Positions 1 through 6,281 of a stretch of DNA of 14,111 nucleotides are shown one piece after another. Made by a program: the position numbers and the translations under genes. Positions within the stretch are counted from its first letter, which is position 1; each line of letters begins with the position of its first letter. A model generated the notes under the pieces. It was not told the DNA's origin. It saw only the letters and a list, made by a program, of their open reading frames with translations, and searched no databases. Source of the DNA: Pseudomonadota bacterium (GTDB lineage: Bacteria; Desulfobacterota; Syntrophia; Syntrophales; UBA5619); NCBI GenBank assembly GCA_018819165.1, contig JAHJQP010000094.1, positions 1 to 14,111 on the forward strand, read 5' to 3'.

Positions 1-110
1 CCCATTCGGTGCGCCGGCATTTGCTTTTCAGAAATCCACTTGTAGACCGTATCCCGCTTGATGCCGAGATAGGCCGCAATCTCATCTACGGAGAGCCATC
101 GATCTTCCAT
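1..110 (-). CDS. Excisionase-family helix-turn-helix protein (N-terminal part; continues off the left edge)
   Basis: The reading frame begins MEDRWLSVDEIAAYLGIKRD and continues TVYKWISEKQMPAHRMG to the window edge. The pattern of a 'LSVDEIAAYLGI' helix, a short turn and an 'RDTVYKWI' recognition helix, then 'MPAHRMG', is typical of the MerR/excisionase-like HTH_17 DNA-binding fold. Members are small proteins of about 60-80 residues that bind DNA; some are phage or element excisionases, others are stand-alone regulators. The ATG at 108-110 is preceded by GGAG six bases upstream. An in-frame ATG at 141-143 would add 11 residues but its Shine-Dalgarno is poorer. A perfect-consensus sigma70-type promoter lies about 130 bases upstream. 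The C-terminal part, where an HTH_17 protein would normally end with a 'GRLWKF'-like wing, is outside the window, so its exact role cannot be decided. Confidence 0.75.
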   Translation of the reverse strand, partial: MEDRWLSVDEIAAYLGIKRDTVYKWISEKQMPAHRM

Positions 111-138
111 CACTGACTCCAGTCGCACAGGGTCTCGT

Positions 139-199
139 CCCATTCCTGAACAGCCTCAGTCTTTCGGTTTAACGAATCGGACCCGTCCTGGACAGCCCC
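139..199. repeat. Two imperfect direct repeats in the leader of the HTH gene
   Basis: CCCATTCCTGAACAGCCTC (139-157) and CCCGTCCTGGACAGCCCC (182-199) are near copies about 42 bases apart, roughly four helical turns. They lie between the promoter at 240-267 and the HTH start codon, so they could be operator half-sites for autoregulation. This is inference; they may be chance. Confidence 0.3.
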
Positions 200-239
200 A
201 TCGGCTTCCATCCGGCCCGATCAGACCAAACTGGCATAC

Positions 240-267
240 ATTATACTAAATTCGGCGTGCGTGTCAA
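240..267 (-). promoter_or_regulatory. Sigma70-type promoter for the HTH gene
   Basis: On the minus strand there is a perfect TTGACA (267-262), a 16-base spacer and a perfect TATAAT (245-240). Transcription would start near 233, giving a leader of about 120 bases before the ATG at 110. Confidence 0.8.
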
Positions 268-280
268 CCAGTTTTTCTGG

Positions 281-515
281 GGGGGTCTCCAGATATGACC
301 GAGCGGAGGCTATCGGGACCAGCGGGGGCATACGATGGGCGTGAGCCTGCCCGAGATCGGGGCTTCACCCACGTAGAGCCAGGCCGGAAGAACGGCTCCG
401 TTGGCCTGGACCGGAACGAGGACCCGTCTGTAGAGACTCGGATCGCCGGGGCGCTTCGTAACGGAGATTCAGGAAAGATGTGCGGGGCGGCGTAAGTGGG
501 CGTGGATGTGGTGGA
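281..515. other. GC-rich stretch with hairpins and no recognised protein gene
   Basis: A 66-codon open frame exists on the plus strand (295-495), but its arginine/glycine-rich translation resembles no family I know and it lacks a good Shine-Dalgarno, so I do not call it. The DNA does show local structure. CCAGGCC (379-385) pairs with GGCCTGG (403-409), enclosing AACGG-CT-CCGTT (391-402). GTGAGCC near 341 can pair, with one bulge, with GGCTTCAC near 361. It could be a decayed mobile element or a structured RNA; nothing identifies which. Confidence 0.35.
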
Positions 516-559
516 AACGACAAGACCCCGAGGGGTTCATCCCACAGGGTTTTGTCGTT
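516..559. other. Long hairpin (13-bp stem)
   Basis: AACGACAAGACCC (516-528) pairs with GGGTTTTGTCGTT (547-559): 12 Watson-Crick pairs plus one G-T. The loop holds a smaller competing hairpin, ACCCC-GA-GGGGT (525-536). There is no long T tract on either side, so it is not a classical terminator on its own. It sits just beyond the terminator of the tRNA-like gene and may act as a second stop signal or be part of a decayed element. Confidence 0.55.
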
Positions 560-584
560 AAACAAGAACCGCCGAAGTCGGCGG
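560..584 (-). terminator. Rho-independent terminator of the tRNA-like gene
   Basis: On the minus strand CCGCCG-ACTT-CGGCGG (584-569) forms a perfect 6-bp GC stem with a tetraloop and is followed at once by the T-rich TTCTTGTTTAA. It begins about 10 bases after the CCA end of the tRNA-like gene. Confidence 0.7.
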
Positions 585-593
585 ATTGAATTC

Positions 594-669
594 TGGCTCC
601 CCGGAGCGGACTCGAACCACGGTCCCGATGGTCAATAGCCATCCGCTCTGCCGGCTGAGCGACTGGAGA
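594..669 (-). tRNA. Degenerate tRNA-Asn-like gene, anticodon ATT (probable pseudo-tRNA)
   Basis: A 76-nt cloverleaf can be drawn on the minus strand. The D stem is GCTC/GAGC. The anticodon stem is GATGG/CCATC with a seven-base loop CTATTGA (anticodon ATT, plus-strand 634-636). The T loop is TTCGAGT, and the end is G73 plus an encoded CCA. The U1-A72 pair and G73 discriminator match bacterial tRNA-Asn, whose anticodon is GTT. Departures from a healthy gene are A34 instead of G34, G37 instead of A37, an A-C mismatch in the acceptor stem (TCTCCAG/CCGGGGA), and a C-T mismatch at the base of the T stem. Most likely it is a decayed extra copy of tRNA-Asn that kept its terminator. A functional variant cannot be excluded. 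Confidence 0.65.
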
Positions 670-679
670 ACATAAGCAA

Positions 680-710
680 GGGGGGGCAGACCTGACCCCA
701 ATACTTTACT
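680..710. repeat. REP-like remnant
   Basis: Read on the minus strand, the stretch right after the stop codon at 711 contains TATTGGGGTCAGGTCTGCCC followed by a run of C. The GGGGTCAGGTCT core resembles termini I associate with REP sequences of REP-associated tyrosine transposases (RAYT/Y1_Tnp) in deltaproteobacterial genomes. No transposase is present here. Recognition is from memory and unverified. Confidence 0.35.
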
Positions 711-1430
711 TTACCGGCAGCTGATGCAGACCGCCAGATCCTCAATCGGGACGCCCGTCTTCTGGCTGATGTAGACCAGTTGATCCTCGGGGGCAAAGTA
801 CCGGCCGCAGACCTTGCAGATCTTCATCTTGAAGGTCCGGCCCCAGATCGTCCGGGTGTCGCCGGTCTCCGTGGTCTCCATCTCGATGTGCCCCGTCGGA
901 CAGATGTAGGCGCAGGCGCCGCAGCCGATGCAGGTCTCCGACTCCTCCTTGAACGGGGTGCAGACGTTCTTCTCCGGCCCCCGGTAGGAGAAGCCGATGG
1001 CGCTGACCCCGACGACCTTCTCGCAGGTCCGCACGCACATCCGGCACAGGATGCACTTGACGTTGTCTGTGTCCGGCACGAACCGGGGTTCGGCCTCGAC
1101 GCCCATCTCTGCCGCCATCTCCTTGAGCTGCTCCGACCCGGGGCAGCGGGCCAGCAGGAGCTGGAGGACGAGACGGCGGACGTTCATGACCCGCTCGCTT
1201 CTCGTATCAACTATCATACCCTTGGCCACCGGGTAAAGGCAGGATGTGACGATGCGCGTCTTCTTGCCCTGCCTGGCCTCGACGACGCAGAGGCGGCACG
1301 ATCCCGTCGGCTCGATGGACTCGTGCGAGCACAGGGTCGGAATGACGATTCCATTCTCCCGGGCAACATCCAGGATAAACTGCCCGGCCTCCGCTTCGAT
1401 CTTCCTGTTGTCTATCGTCAGATTCACCAT
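711..1430 (-). CDS. HoxU / NuoG-N-terminus-like iron-sulfur electron-transfer subunit
   Basis: This 239-aa protein is last in the por operon. Residues 1-80 form a plant-type 2Fe-2S ferredoxin fold with ligands C34, C45, C48 and C64 (C-x10-C-x2-C-x15-C). Residues 120-180 hold two 4Fe-4S motifs: C126/C129/C132/C136 and C167/C170/C173/C177. In between, where NuoG and HydA usually carry a His-Cys3 4Fe-4S site, only C96 remains ('LLLARCPGSEQ'), so that cluster appears absent. An added C-terminal tail has C205-x2-C208 and C235-x2-C238, which could hold a further FeS cluster or zinc. The family (HoxU, N-terminus of NuoG, HydA or FdhA) carries electrons between the NuoEF flavin module and a catalytic head, but no head is fused here. 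It starts 11 bases after nuoF stops, with Shine-Dalgarno-like GAGGT/AAGG upstream. A BamI-like role is an alternative. Confidence 0.85.
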   Translation of the reverse strand: MVNLTIDNRKIEAEAGQFILDVARENGIVIPTLCSHESIEPTGSCRLCVVEARQGKKTRIVTSCLYPVAKGMIVDTRSERVMNVRRLVLQLLLARCPGSEQLKEMAAEMGVEAEPRFVPDTDNVKCILCRMCVRTCEKVVGVSAIGFSYRGPEKNVCTPFKEESETCIGCGACAYICPTGHIEMETTETGDTRTIWGRTFKMKICKVCGRYFAPEDQLVYISQKTGVPIEDLAVCISCR

Positions 1431-1441
1431 TTTCTCTACCT

Positions 1442-3298
1442 TTACCTCACGATGATGGAATCAAATTTACAGCTTTCCCGACAGGCGCCGCATTTGGTGC
1501 ATTTCGCCTGATCGATCACATGGACCTTCTTCCGCTCGCCGCTGGCCGCCCCCGTGGGACAGACCTTCACGCAGACCATGCAGCCCGTGCACTTCTCGGC
1601 ATCGACGCTGTAGGTGATCAGATCCCTGCATACGCCTGCGGGGCAGCGCTTTTCCTTGATGTGGGCCGCGTACTCGTCGCGGAAGTAGCGGATCGTGCTG
1701 AGCACGGGGTTGGGGGCGCTGTTCCCCAGGGCGCAGAGGGCCCCGTCGAGGATGCCCGTGGAGATCTTCTCCAGGAGCTCCACATCCCCCTCGCGGCCCT
1801 TGCCCTCGGTGATGTCAGCCAGGATGTCCCGCATCCGCCGGATACCCTCCCGGCAGGGAACGCACTTGCCGCAGGATTCGTTGACCAGGAAGTTGGTGAA
1901 GTACTTGGCCACGTTCACCATGCAGTTGCGGTCGTCCATGACGATCAAGCCGCCGGAACCCATCATCGAGCCGATCTTCGTCAGTTCGTCGAAATCGACC
2001 GGCAGATCGAGGTACTGCTCGGGGATGCAGCCGCCCGAGGGGCCGCCCGTCTGGATCGCCTTGAACTTCCGGCCGTCGGGAATCCCGCCGCCGATCTCGA
2101 AGACGATCTCCCGAAGCGTCGTACCCATCGGGACCTCGACGAGACCCGTGTTGTTGATCTTCCCGACCAGGGAGAAGATCTTCGTCCCCTTGCTCCCGGC
2201 CGTGCCGATACCGGCGAACCAGTCGGCCCCCCGCTCGATGATGAACGGGACGTTCGCCCAGGTCTCGACGTTGTTGAGGTTGGTGGGCTTGTCGTAGAGC
2301 CCCCTGTCCGTGGCGTGGATGTACTTCGCGCGGGGCTCGCCGGCCCGACCCTCCAGGGAGGCGAAGAGGGCCGAGGACTCCCCGCAGACGAAGGCGCCGC
2401 CGCCCCGGTTGACCTTCACGTCGAAGGAAAATCCGCTCCCCAGGATGTTCTCGCCCAGGAGACCCGCTTCACGGGCCTGGCGGATGGCGATGTGAATGTT
2501 CTTCACCGCGAGAGGGTATTCGTTCCGGACGTAGATGTAGCCCTGGCTGGAGCCGATGGCGTAAGCGCCGATAACCATCCCTTCGAGGACCAGATGGGGG
2601 TTCCCTTCCAGGAGGCTGCGGTCCATGTAGGCGCCGGGATCGCCCTCGTCCGCGTTGCAGACGATGTACTTGGGTTCGCCCTGGGCCTTCCTCGTGGCGT
2701 CCCACTTCCAGCCGGCCGGGAACCCGCCGCCGCCGCGGCCGCGCAGGTTCGCCTTGATGATCTCCTGGATGATCTCCTCCGGTTTCATCCCCGTCAGGGC
2801 CTTCCCCAGGGCGCCGTAGCCGCCGATGGCGAGGTAATCCTCGATGCTCTCCGGATCGACCTGGAAGTTGAGACCGAAGACCAGACGCGACTGCTTTTTA
2901 TAGAACGGCACGTCGTCCTCGTGGACCACCTTCTCGCCCGTGGCGGGATCGACGTAGAGCAGCCGGTCTATGATTTCCCCCTTCAGGAGGGTCTTGTCGA
3001 TGATCTCTCCCGCGTCCGCAAGCCCCACCCGCTGGTAGAAAATCTTCTCCGGGGAGAGGACGACCATCGGGCCCCGTTCGCAGAATCCGTGGCAGCCGCT
3101 TGTCCGGAAATCGATCCTGTCGGCGAGATCCCGCTTGGAGAGCTCCTCGCGGAAGTTTTCCACCAGCTTCTTGGTTCCATAGGCCAGACAGCCGGTCCCG
3201 ACGCACACCGTAATGCCGGGCTTCTTCGGGTCGCGGCCCGCTTTGAGCCTCTTCTGCACGCTTTTCAATTCATTGAAGGATTTAATCTTGCTCGTCAT
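1442..3298 (-). CDS. NuoF/HndC/HydB-type NAD(H)-binding flavoprotein subunit
   Basis: The protein has 618 aa from the ATG at 3298. Residues about 28-110 are a thioredoxin-like 2Fe-2S domain (C32, C37, C69, C73). The NuoF core follows, with the glycine-rich FMN/NADH motif GRGGGGFPAGWKW at about 187-199, an SLBB region, and the 4Fe-4S motif ESCGKCVPCREG (C476, C479, C482) with C522. The C-terminus has two ferredoxin motifs, C570/573/576/580 and C600/603/606/610. This three-part architecture and length match HndC, the HydB subunit of electron-bifurcating hydrogenases and BamH rather than plain NuoF of about 430 aa. It should oxidise or reduce NAD(H) at FMN in the cytoplasm. I chose ATG 3298 because AAGG lies nine bases upstream; the in-frame GTG at 3307 has no spacing. 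The gene overlaps the nuoE-like gene by 17 bases, implying translational coupling. Confidence 0.92.
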   Translation of the reverse strand: MTSKIKSFNELKSVQKRLKAGRDPKKPGITVCVGTGCLAYGTKKLVENFREELSKRDLADRIDFRTSGCHGFCERGPMVVLSPEKIFYQRVGLADAGEIIDKTLLKGEIIDRLLYVDPATGEKVVHEDDVPFYKKQSRLVFGLNFQVDPESIEDYLAIGGYGALGKALTGMKPEEIIQEIIKANLRGRGGGGFPAGWKWDATRKAQGEPKYIVCNADEGDPGAYMDRSLLEGNPHLVLEGMVIGAYAIGSSQGYIYVRNEYPLAVKNIHIAIRQAREAGLLGENILGSGFSFDVKVNRGGGAFVCGESSALFASLEGRAGEPRAKYIHATDRGLYDKPTNLNNVETWANVPFIIERGADWFAGIGTAGSKGTKIFSLVGKINNTGLVEVPMGTTLREIVFEIGGGIPDGRKFKAIQTGGPSGGCIPEQYLDLPVDFDELTKIGSMMGSGGLIVMDDRNCMVNVAKYFTNFLVNESCGKCVPCREGIRRMRDILADITEGKGREGDVELLEKISTGILDGALCALGNSAPNPVLSTIRYFRDEYAAHIKEKRCPAGVCRDLITYSVDAEKCTGCMVCVKVCPTGAASGERKKVHVIDQAKCTKCGACRESCKFDSIIVR

Positions 3299-3761
3299 CA
3301 GTCGCACCCTTCTTCCCTAATTTCTTGAGAATCTTTGTCGATTTGGCGATGTTCATGTGCCCATGATACTCACCGTTCACAACCAAAACGGGCCCCAGAG
3401 CGCAGGCCCCGAGACAGCCGACCGTCTCGTAGGAAAACTCGAGGTCGGCCGTCGTGTCGCCCTCCTTGATGCCCAGGATGTCCTCCATGTTGCGGGCGAT
3501 CAGTTCGGCGCCCCGGACGTGGCAGGCCGTTCCCATGCACAGGCTGAGTTGGTAGCGCCCCTTGGGTTTCAGGCTGAATGCCTTGTAAAACGTCACGACC
3601 TCGTAAACGCGGCTGATCGGCACGCTCAAGTGGGCGCTGACCGCGCACAGGACGTCCTTGGGCAGATAGTTGAACTCCCTCTGGACGTCCTGGAGGATGG
3701 GAACCAGGTAGCTTTTGTCCCCGCTGTATTGCTGAATGATCTCCTTAACCTTTTCTTCCAT
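3282..3761 (-). CDS. NuoE/HndA/HydC-type 2Fe-2S subunit
   Basis: This protein of about 159 aa has the family's N-terminal helical part (IIQQYSGDKSYLVPILQDVQ) and a thioredoxin-like C-terminal 2Fe-2S domain with the motif C75-x4-C80 ... C116-x3-C120 ('CMGTAC', 'CLGAC'; numbered from the ATG). Length and motif spacing are normal for NuoE/HndA/HydC. It pairs with the flavoprotein encoded next and relays electrons from its FMN. A TTG at 3770 would add three residues, but the ATG at 3759-3761 has GAGG nine bases upstream and is preferred. It follows porB after 33 bases in the same direction and overlaps nuoF, so it is co-transcribed with the por genes. Confidence 0.92.
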   Translation of the reverse strand: MEEKVKEIIQQYSGDKSYLVPILQDVQREFNYLPKDVLCAVSAHLSVPISRVYEVVTFYKAFSLKPKGRYQLSLCMGTACHVRGAELIARNMEDILGIKEGDTTADLEFSYETVGCLGACALGPVLVVNGEYHGHMNIAKSTKILKKLGKKGATDDEQD

Positions 3762-3794
3762 TCTCTTCAACCTCGCCTCTGGTATTTTCGCCGG

Positions 3795-4793
3795 TCACTT
3801 CCCTCGCAGGGTCCTTAGTTCTTCCCGGGATTTGGAGTGTTTCACCTTGATCATGAGGGCCTCCCACTCGATGTCGACACGCTCCTGAATGACCTGGATC
3901 TGATCCGGCGTGAGATGGCGGAAGCGCCCCTGGCCCTTGAGATAATCCTGCACGGGACGGCGCTTTTCGGGGACCTCCACGGTCAGCCGATACTTACCGT
4001 CCACCACCTCGTAGAGGGGGAAGATCCCCGTCTCGAGGGCGAGGCGACCCAGCTTGATGCAGGTTTCCGACGTCGACCGCCACCCGGTCGGGCAGACCGC
4101 AAAGCAGTGAATATAGGAGGGGCCCTTCACGCGGCGGGCCTTCTTCACCTTGTTCATGAAATCGAGCGGGTAGCTCGGCGTGGCCGTCGCCACGTAAGGC
4201 ACATTGTGGGCGACCATGATCTCCGCCATGTTCTTCTTCCAGACCTGGTTCCCGGGGATCTTCTTGCCGGCGGGGGCCGTCGACGTCGAGGCCAGGAACG
4301 GGGTGCCGCTGGAGCGCTGGATGCCCGTGTTCATGTACGCCTCGTTGTCGAAGCAGACGTAGAGCATGTCGTGGAACCGCTCCATCGCCCCGGAGAGGGC
4401 CTGAAAACCGATGTCCATCGTTCCCCCGTCGCCGCCGATCGCGACCGACTTCACGCGTCGGTCGGCGATCTTCCCCTTGCGCCGAAGCGCCGTCAAGCCT
4501 GCCTCCACACCCGATCCCACCGAGGCGGCGTTGGGAAAAGCCACGTGGATCCAGGGCAGATTCCAGGCCGTCGTGGGATAAACGCTGGAGACGACCTCCA
4601 TGCAGCCGGTCGCGTTGGTGATGATCGTGTCCTTCCCGAGGGCCTTGCACATCAAACGAATCGCCAGCGCCTCGCCGCACCCCTGACAGGCGCGGTGGCC
4701 GGGGCTGAAAAACTCCTCCTTGCTGACCAGCTTCGGGGCGTACAGATCAAAGTTCTCGATGATGCTCTTAGGGTATTTTTTTACCGTATTCAT
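3795..4793 (-). CDS. porB: 2-oxoacid (pyruvate):ferredoxin oxidoreductase, beta subunit
   Basis: The 332-aa protein is the thiamine-diphosphate-binding half of the oxidoreductase. The TPP/Mg motif is G121-D122-G123 ... D149-N150 within 'GGDGGTMDIG' and 'CFDNEAYMNTG'. Probable ligands of the single 4Fe-4S cluster are C36 and C39 ('CQGCGE'), C64 ('TGCMEV') and C234 ('CPTGW'). The 'NTGIQRSSGTP' stretch is typical of pyruvate-type beta subunits, so pyruvate is the likeliest substrate, though 2-oxobutyrate or branched oxoacids are possible. The reaction is 2-oxoacid + CoA + oxidised ferredoxin to acyl-CoA + CO2 + reduced ferredoxin, and it is reversible. The start overlaps the porA stop as TAATG, indicating coupling. 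The C-terminal extension beyond residue 260 is normal for this subfamily. Confidence 0.93.
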   Translation of the reverse strand: MNTVKKYPKSIIENFDLYAPKLVSKEEFFSPGHRACQGCGEALAIRLMCKALGKDTIITNATGCMEVVSSVYPTTAWNLPWIHVAFPNAASVGSGVEAGLTALRRKGKIADRRVKSVAIGGDGGTMDIGFQALSGAMERFHDMLYVCFDNEAYMNTGIQRSSGTPFLASTSTAPAGKKIPGNQVWKKNMAEIMVAHNVPYVATATPSYPLDFMNKVKKARRVKGPSYIHCFAVCPTGWRSTSETCIKLGRLALETGIFPLYEVVDGKYRLTVEVPEKRRPVQDYLKGQGRFRHLTPDQIQVIQERVDIEWEALMIKVKHSKSREELRTLRGK

Positions 4794-5959
4794 TATCCCC
4801 TCACTCCGTAAAATTCGTATGGTTCTGAAAGTTTTCCTTTGGCCGCCTTCCGGACCATCTCCATGAAATCCTCCACCTGCACGTCCCGGCCGCCGAGACC
4901 GATGAGGTAGTTCACGATGGCGGGCCGGACGGATTCTTCGTACAGGGCGGAGCGGATCTCCGAGAAGACCGGGCCGCCGGGGCCGCCGAAGGAGCAGGCG
5001 CGATCCGTCACGGCGAGGACCCGGATCCCCTTGACCGCCTTTTTCAGCTCGGCGAAGGGGAAGGGCCGCCAGAGCTTGATCTTCAGAAGGCCGGCCTTCA
5101 CGCCCTGCTTGCGGAGCGCGTCGACGGCGATCTCTGCCGTCTCGCCCATCGATCCCATCGTCACGAGGGCCACGTCGGCGTCCTTGGTCCGGTAGGACTG
5201 GATCGGCTCATACTTCCGGCCGAAGAGCTTTTCCCATTCCTTCCAGACCTCTTTGACCACCTTGATGGAGTTGACGATGGCCACGTCCTTGGCCTTCTGC
5301 GCCTCCGCGTAGATCTCCGGCACCCCCAGGGTCCCCATCGAGACGGGCCGGTCGGGATGGAGCGTGGCGTAGGGAACATACTCGGGAAGGAAACGGTCCA
5401 CCTCCTCCTGGTCGGGGAAGAGGATCGGCTCGACCGTGTGGGTGAGCTGGAAACCGTCCACGTTCACATTCACAGGAAGCATGACGTTCCGGTTCTCGCC
5501 CACCTTGAAGGCCTGGATGGTCATATCGACCACCTCCTGGCCGTTATCCGCGAAGAAGGATATCCAGCCCGTATCACGGGTATGCATGATGTCGCTGTGG
5601 TCGTTCCAAATATTGATCGGACCCGAGATGGCGCGGTTGGCGATGATCATGACGACCGGGAACCGCATGGCCGAAGTGATCGGCAGGATCTCGCTCATGA
5701 ACAGGAGCCCCTGGGAGGCCGTGGCGGTAAAGACCCGCGCCCCGGTGGCAGAGGCCCCCATGGCGGCGCTCAAGGCGGAATGTTCTGACTCCACGGTCAT
5801 GAAGGAGGCGTCCAAGCGTCCGTCGTTGACGATTTCCGACAGGTGTTCCGCAATGTGTGACTGAGGAGTGATAGGATAAACCGACGCCACATCGATCCTG
5901 CAAAGGGCTGCCGCCTCGGCGCAGGCCGTTGTCACTTCCATACCAACTCGTTTTGACAT
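4793..5959 (-). CDS. porA: 2-oxoacid (pyruvate):ferredoxin oxidoreductase, alpha subunit
   Basis: This 388-aa protein has the signature YPITPQS (28-34), the ESEHSA segment (57-62) holding the conserved glutamate that activates TPP in the family, and 'ANRAISGPINIW' (107-118) in the substrate-binding region. Domains I (about 1-240) and II (about 260-388, a transketolase C-terminal-like fold) are both present, and the length is normal. It forms the catalytic core with porB. The start ATG lies two bases after the porD stop, with GAGG in front. Overlap with porB keeps alpha and beta in equal amounts. Confidence 0.93.
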   Translation of the reverse strand: MSKRVGMEVTTACAEAAALCRIDVASVYPITPQSHIAEHLSEIVNDGRLDASFMTVESEHSALSAAMGASATGARVFTATASQGLLFMSEILPITSAMRFPVVMIIANRAISGPINIWNDHSDIMHTRDTGWISFFADNGQEVVDMTIQAFKVGENRNVMLPVNVNVDGFQLTHTVEPILFPDQEEVDRFLPEYVPYATLHPDRPVSMGTLGVPEIYAEAQKAKDVAIVNSIKVVKEVWKEWEKLFGRKYEPIQSYRTKDADVALVTMGSMGETAEIAVDALRKQGVKAGLLKIKLWRPFPFAELKKAVKGIRVLAVTDRACSFGGPGGPVFSEIRSALYEESVRPAIVNYLIGLGGRDVQVEDFMEMVRKAAKGKLSEPYEFYGVRG

Positions 5960-5961
5960 CT

Positions 5962-6258
5962 CTATTCCTCCTCATTCACCATTTTGATGGCCGACGGCCA
6001 GCACTCATGGGCGCAGATCCCGCACCCCTTGCAGTAATCCAGGTTCACCTCAAAAAATCCGTCCGCATCCTCGGTCACGCACCCCTCGGGACAGTATATA
6101 TAGCAGACGCCGCATTTGATGCATTTTACATTATCCCAGATCGGGCGCATCGCCCGCCAACTGCCGGTATGATATGCGGCGGCGCTGCCCGGCCGGAAAA
6201 CCATACATCCGGGATTGACCTCCTGCCAGGTCTCTGGCCATTTCTTCTCAGTCATCAT
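5962..6258 (-). CDS. porD: 2-oxoacid:ferredoxin oxidoreductase, delta subunit (2[4Fe-4S] ferredoxin)
   Basis: A 98-aa ferredoxin-like subunit. Two C-x2-C-x2-C-x3-C motifs are seen: C46/C49/C52/C56 and C76/C79/C82/C86. The N-terminal part of about 40 residues without cysteines ('WPETWQEVNPG', 'GSWRAMRPIWD') is characteristic of PorD rather than a free ferredoxin. It takes electrons from the beta-subunit cluster and passes them to external ferredoxin or, in this operon, possibly to the NuoEF-like module. Two ATGs are adjacent; the second (6253-6255) has the better spacing (seven bases) from GAGG, so the protein may be one residue shorter. The gene lies 23 bases after porC. Confidence 0.93.
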   Translation of the reverse strand: MMTEKKWPETWQEVNPGCMVFRPGSAAAYHTGSWRAMRPIWDNVKCIKCGVCYIYCPEGCVTEDADGFFEVNLDYCKGCGICAHECWPSAIKMVNEEE

Positions 6259-6281
6259 GATACCTCAAACGTTATTATTTC

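Noticed and set aside
295..495. A 66-codon plus-strand open frame
   Set aside because: Poor Shine-Dalgarno, arginine- and glycine-rich composition, no recognisable motif. A chance frame in GC-rich DNA is more likely.
1520..3328. A 602-codon plus-strand frame opposite the nuoF-like gene
   Set aside because: It is an antisense shadow of a GC-rich gene. The minus-strand product has all the expected cysteine and FMN motifs; the plus-strand translation is an Asp/Arg/Val/Ala-biased string with no family likeness.
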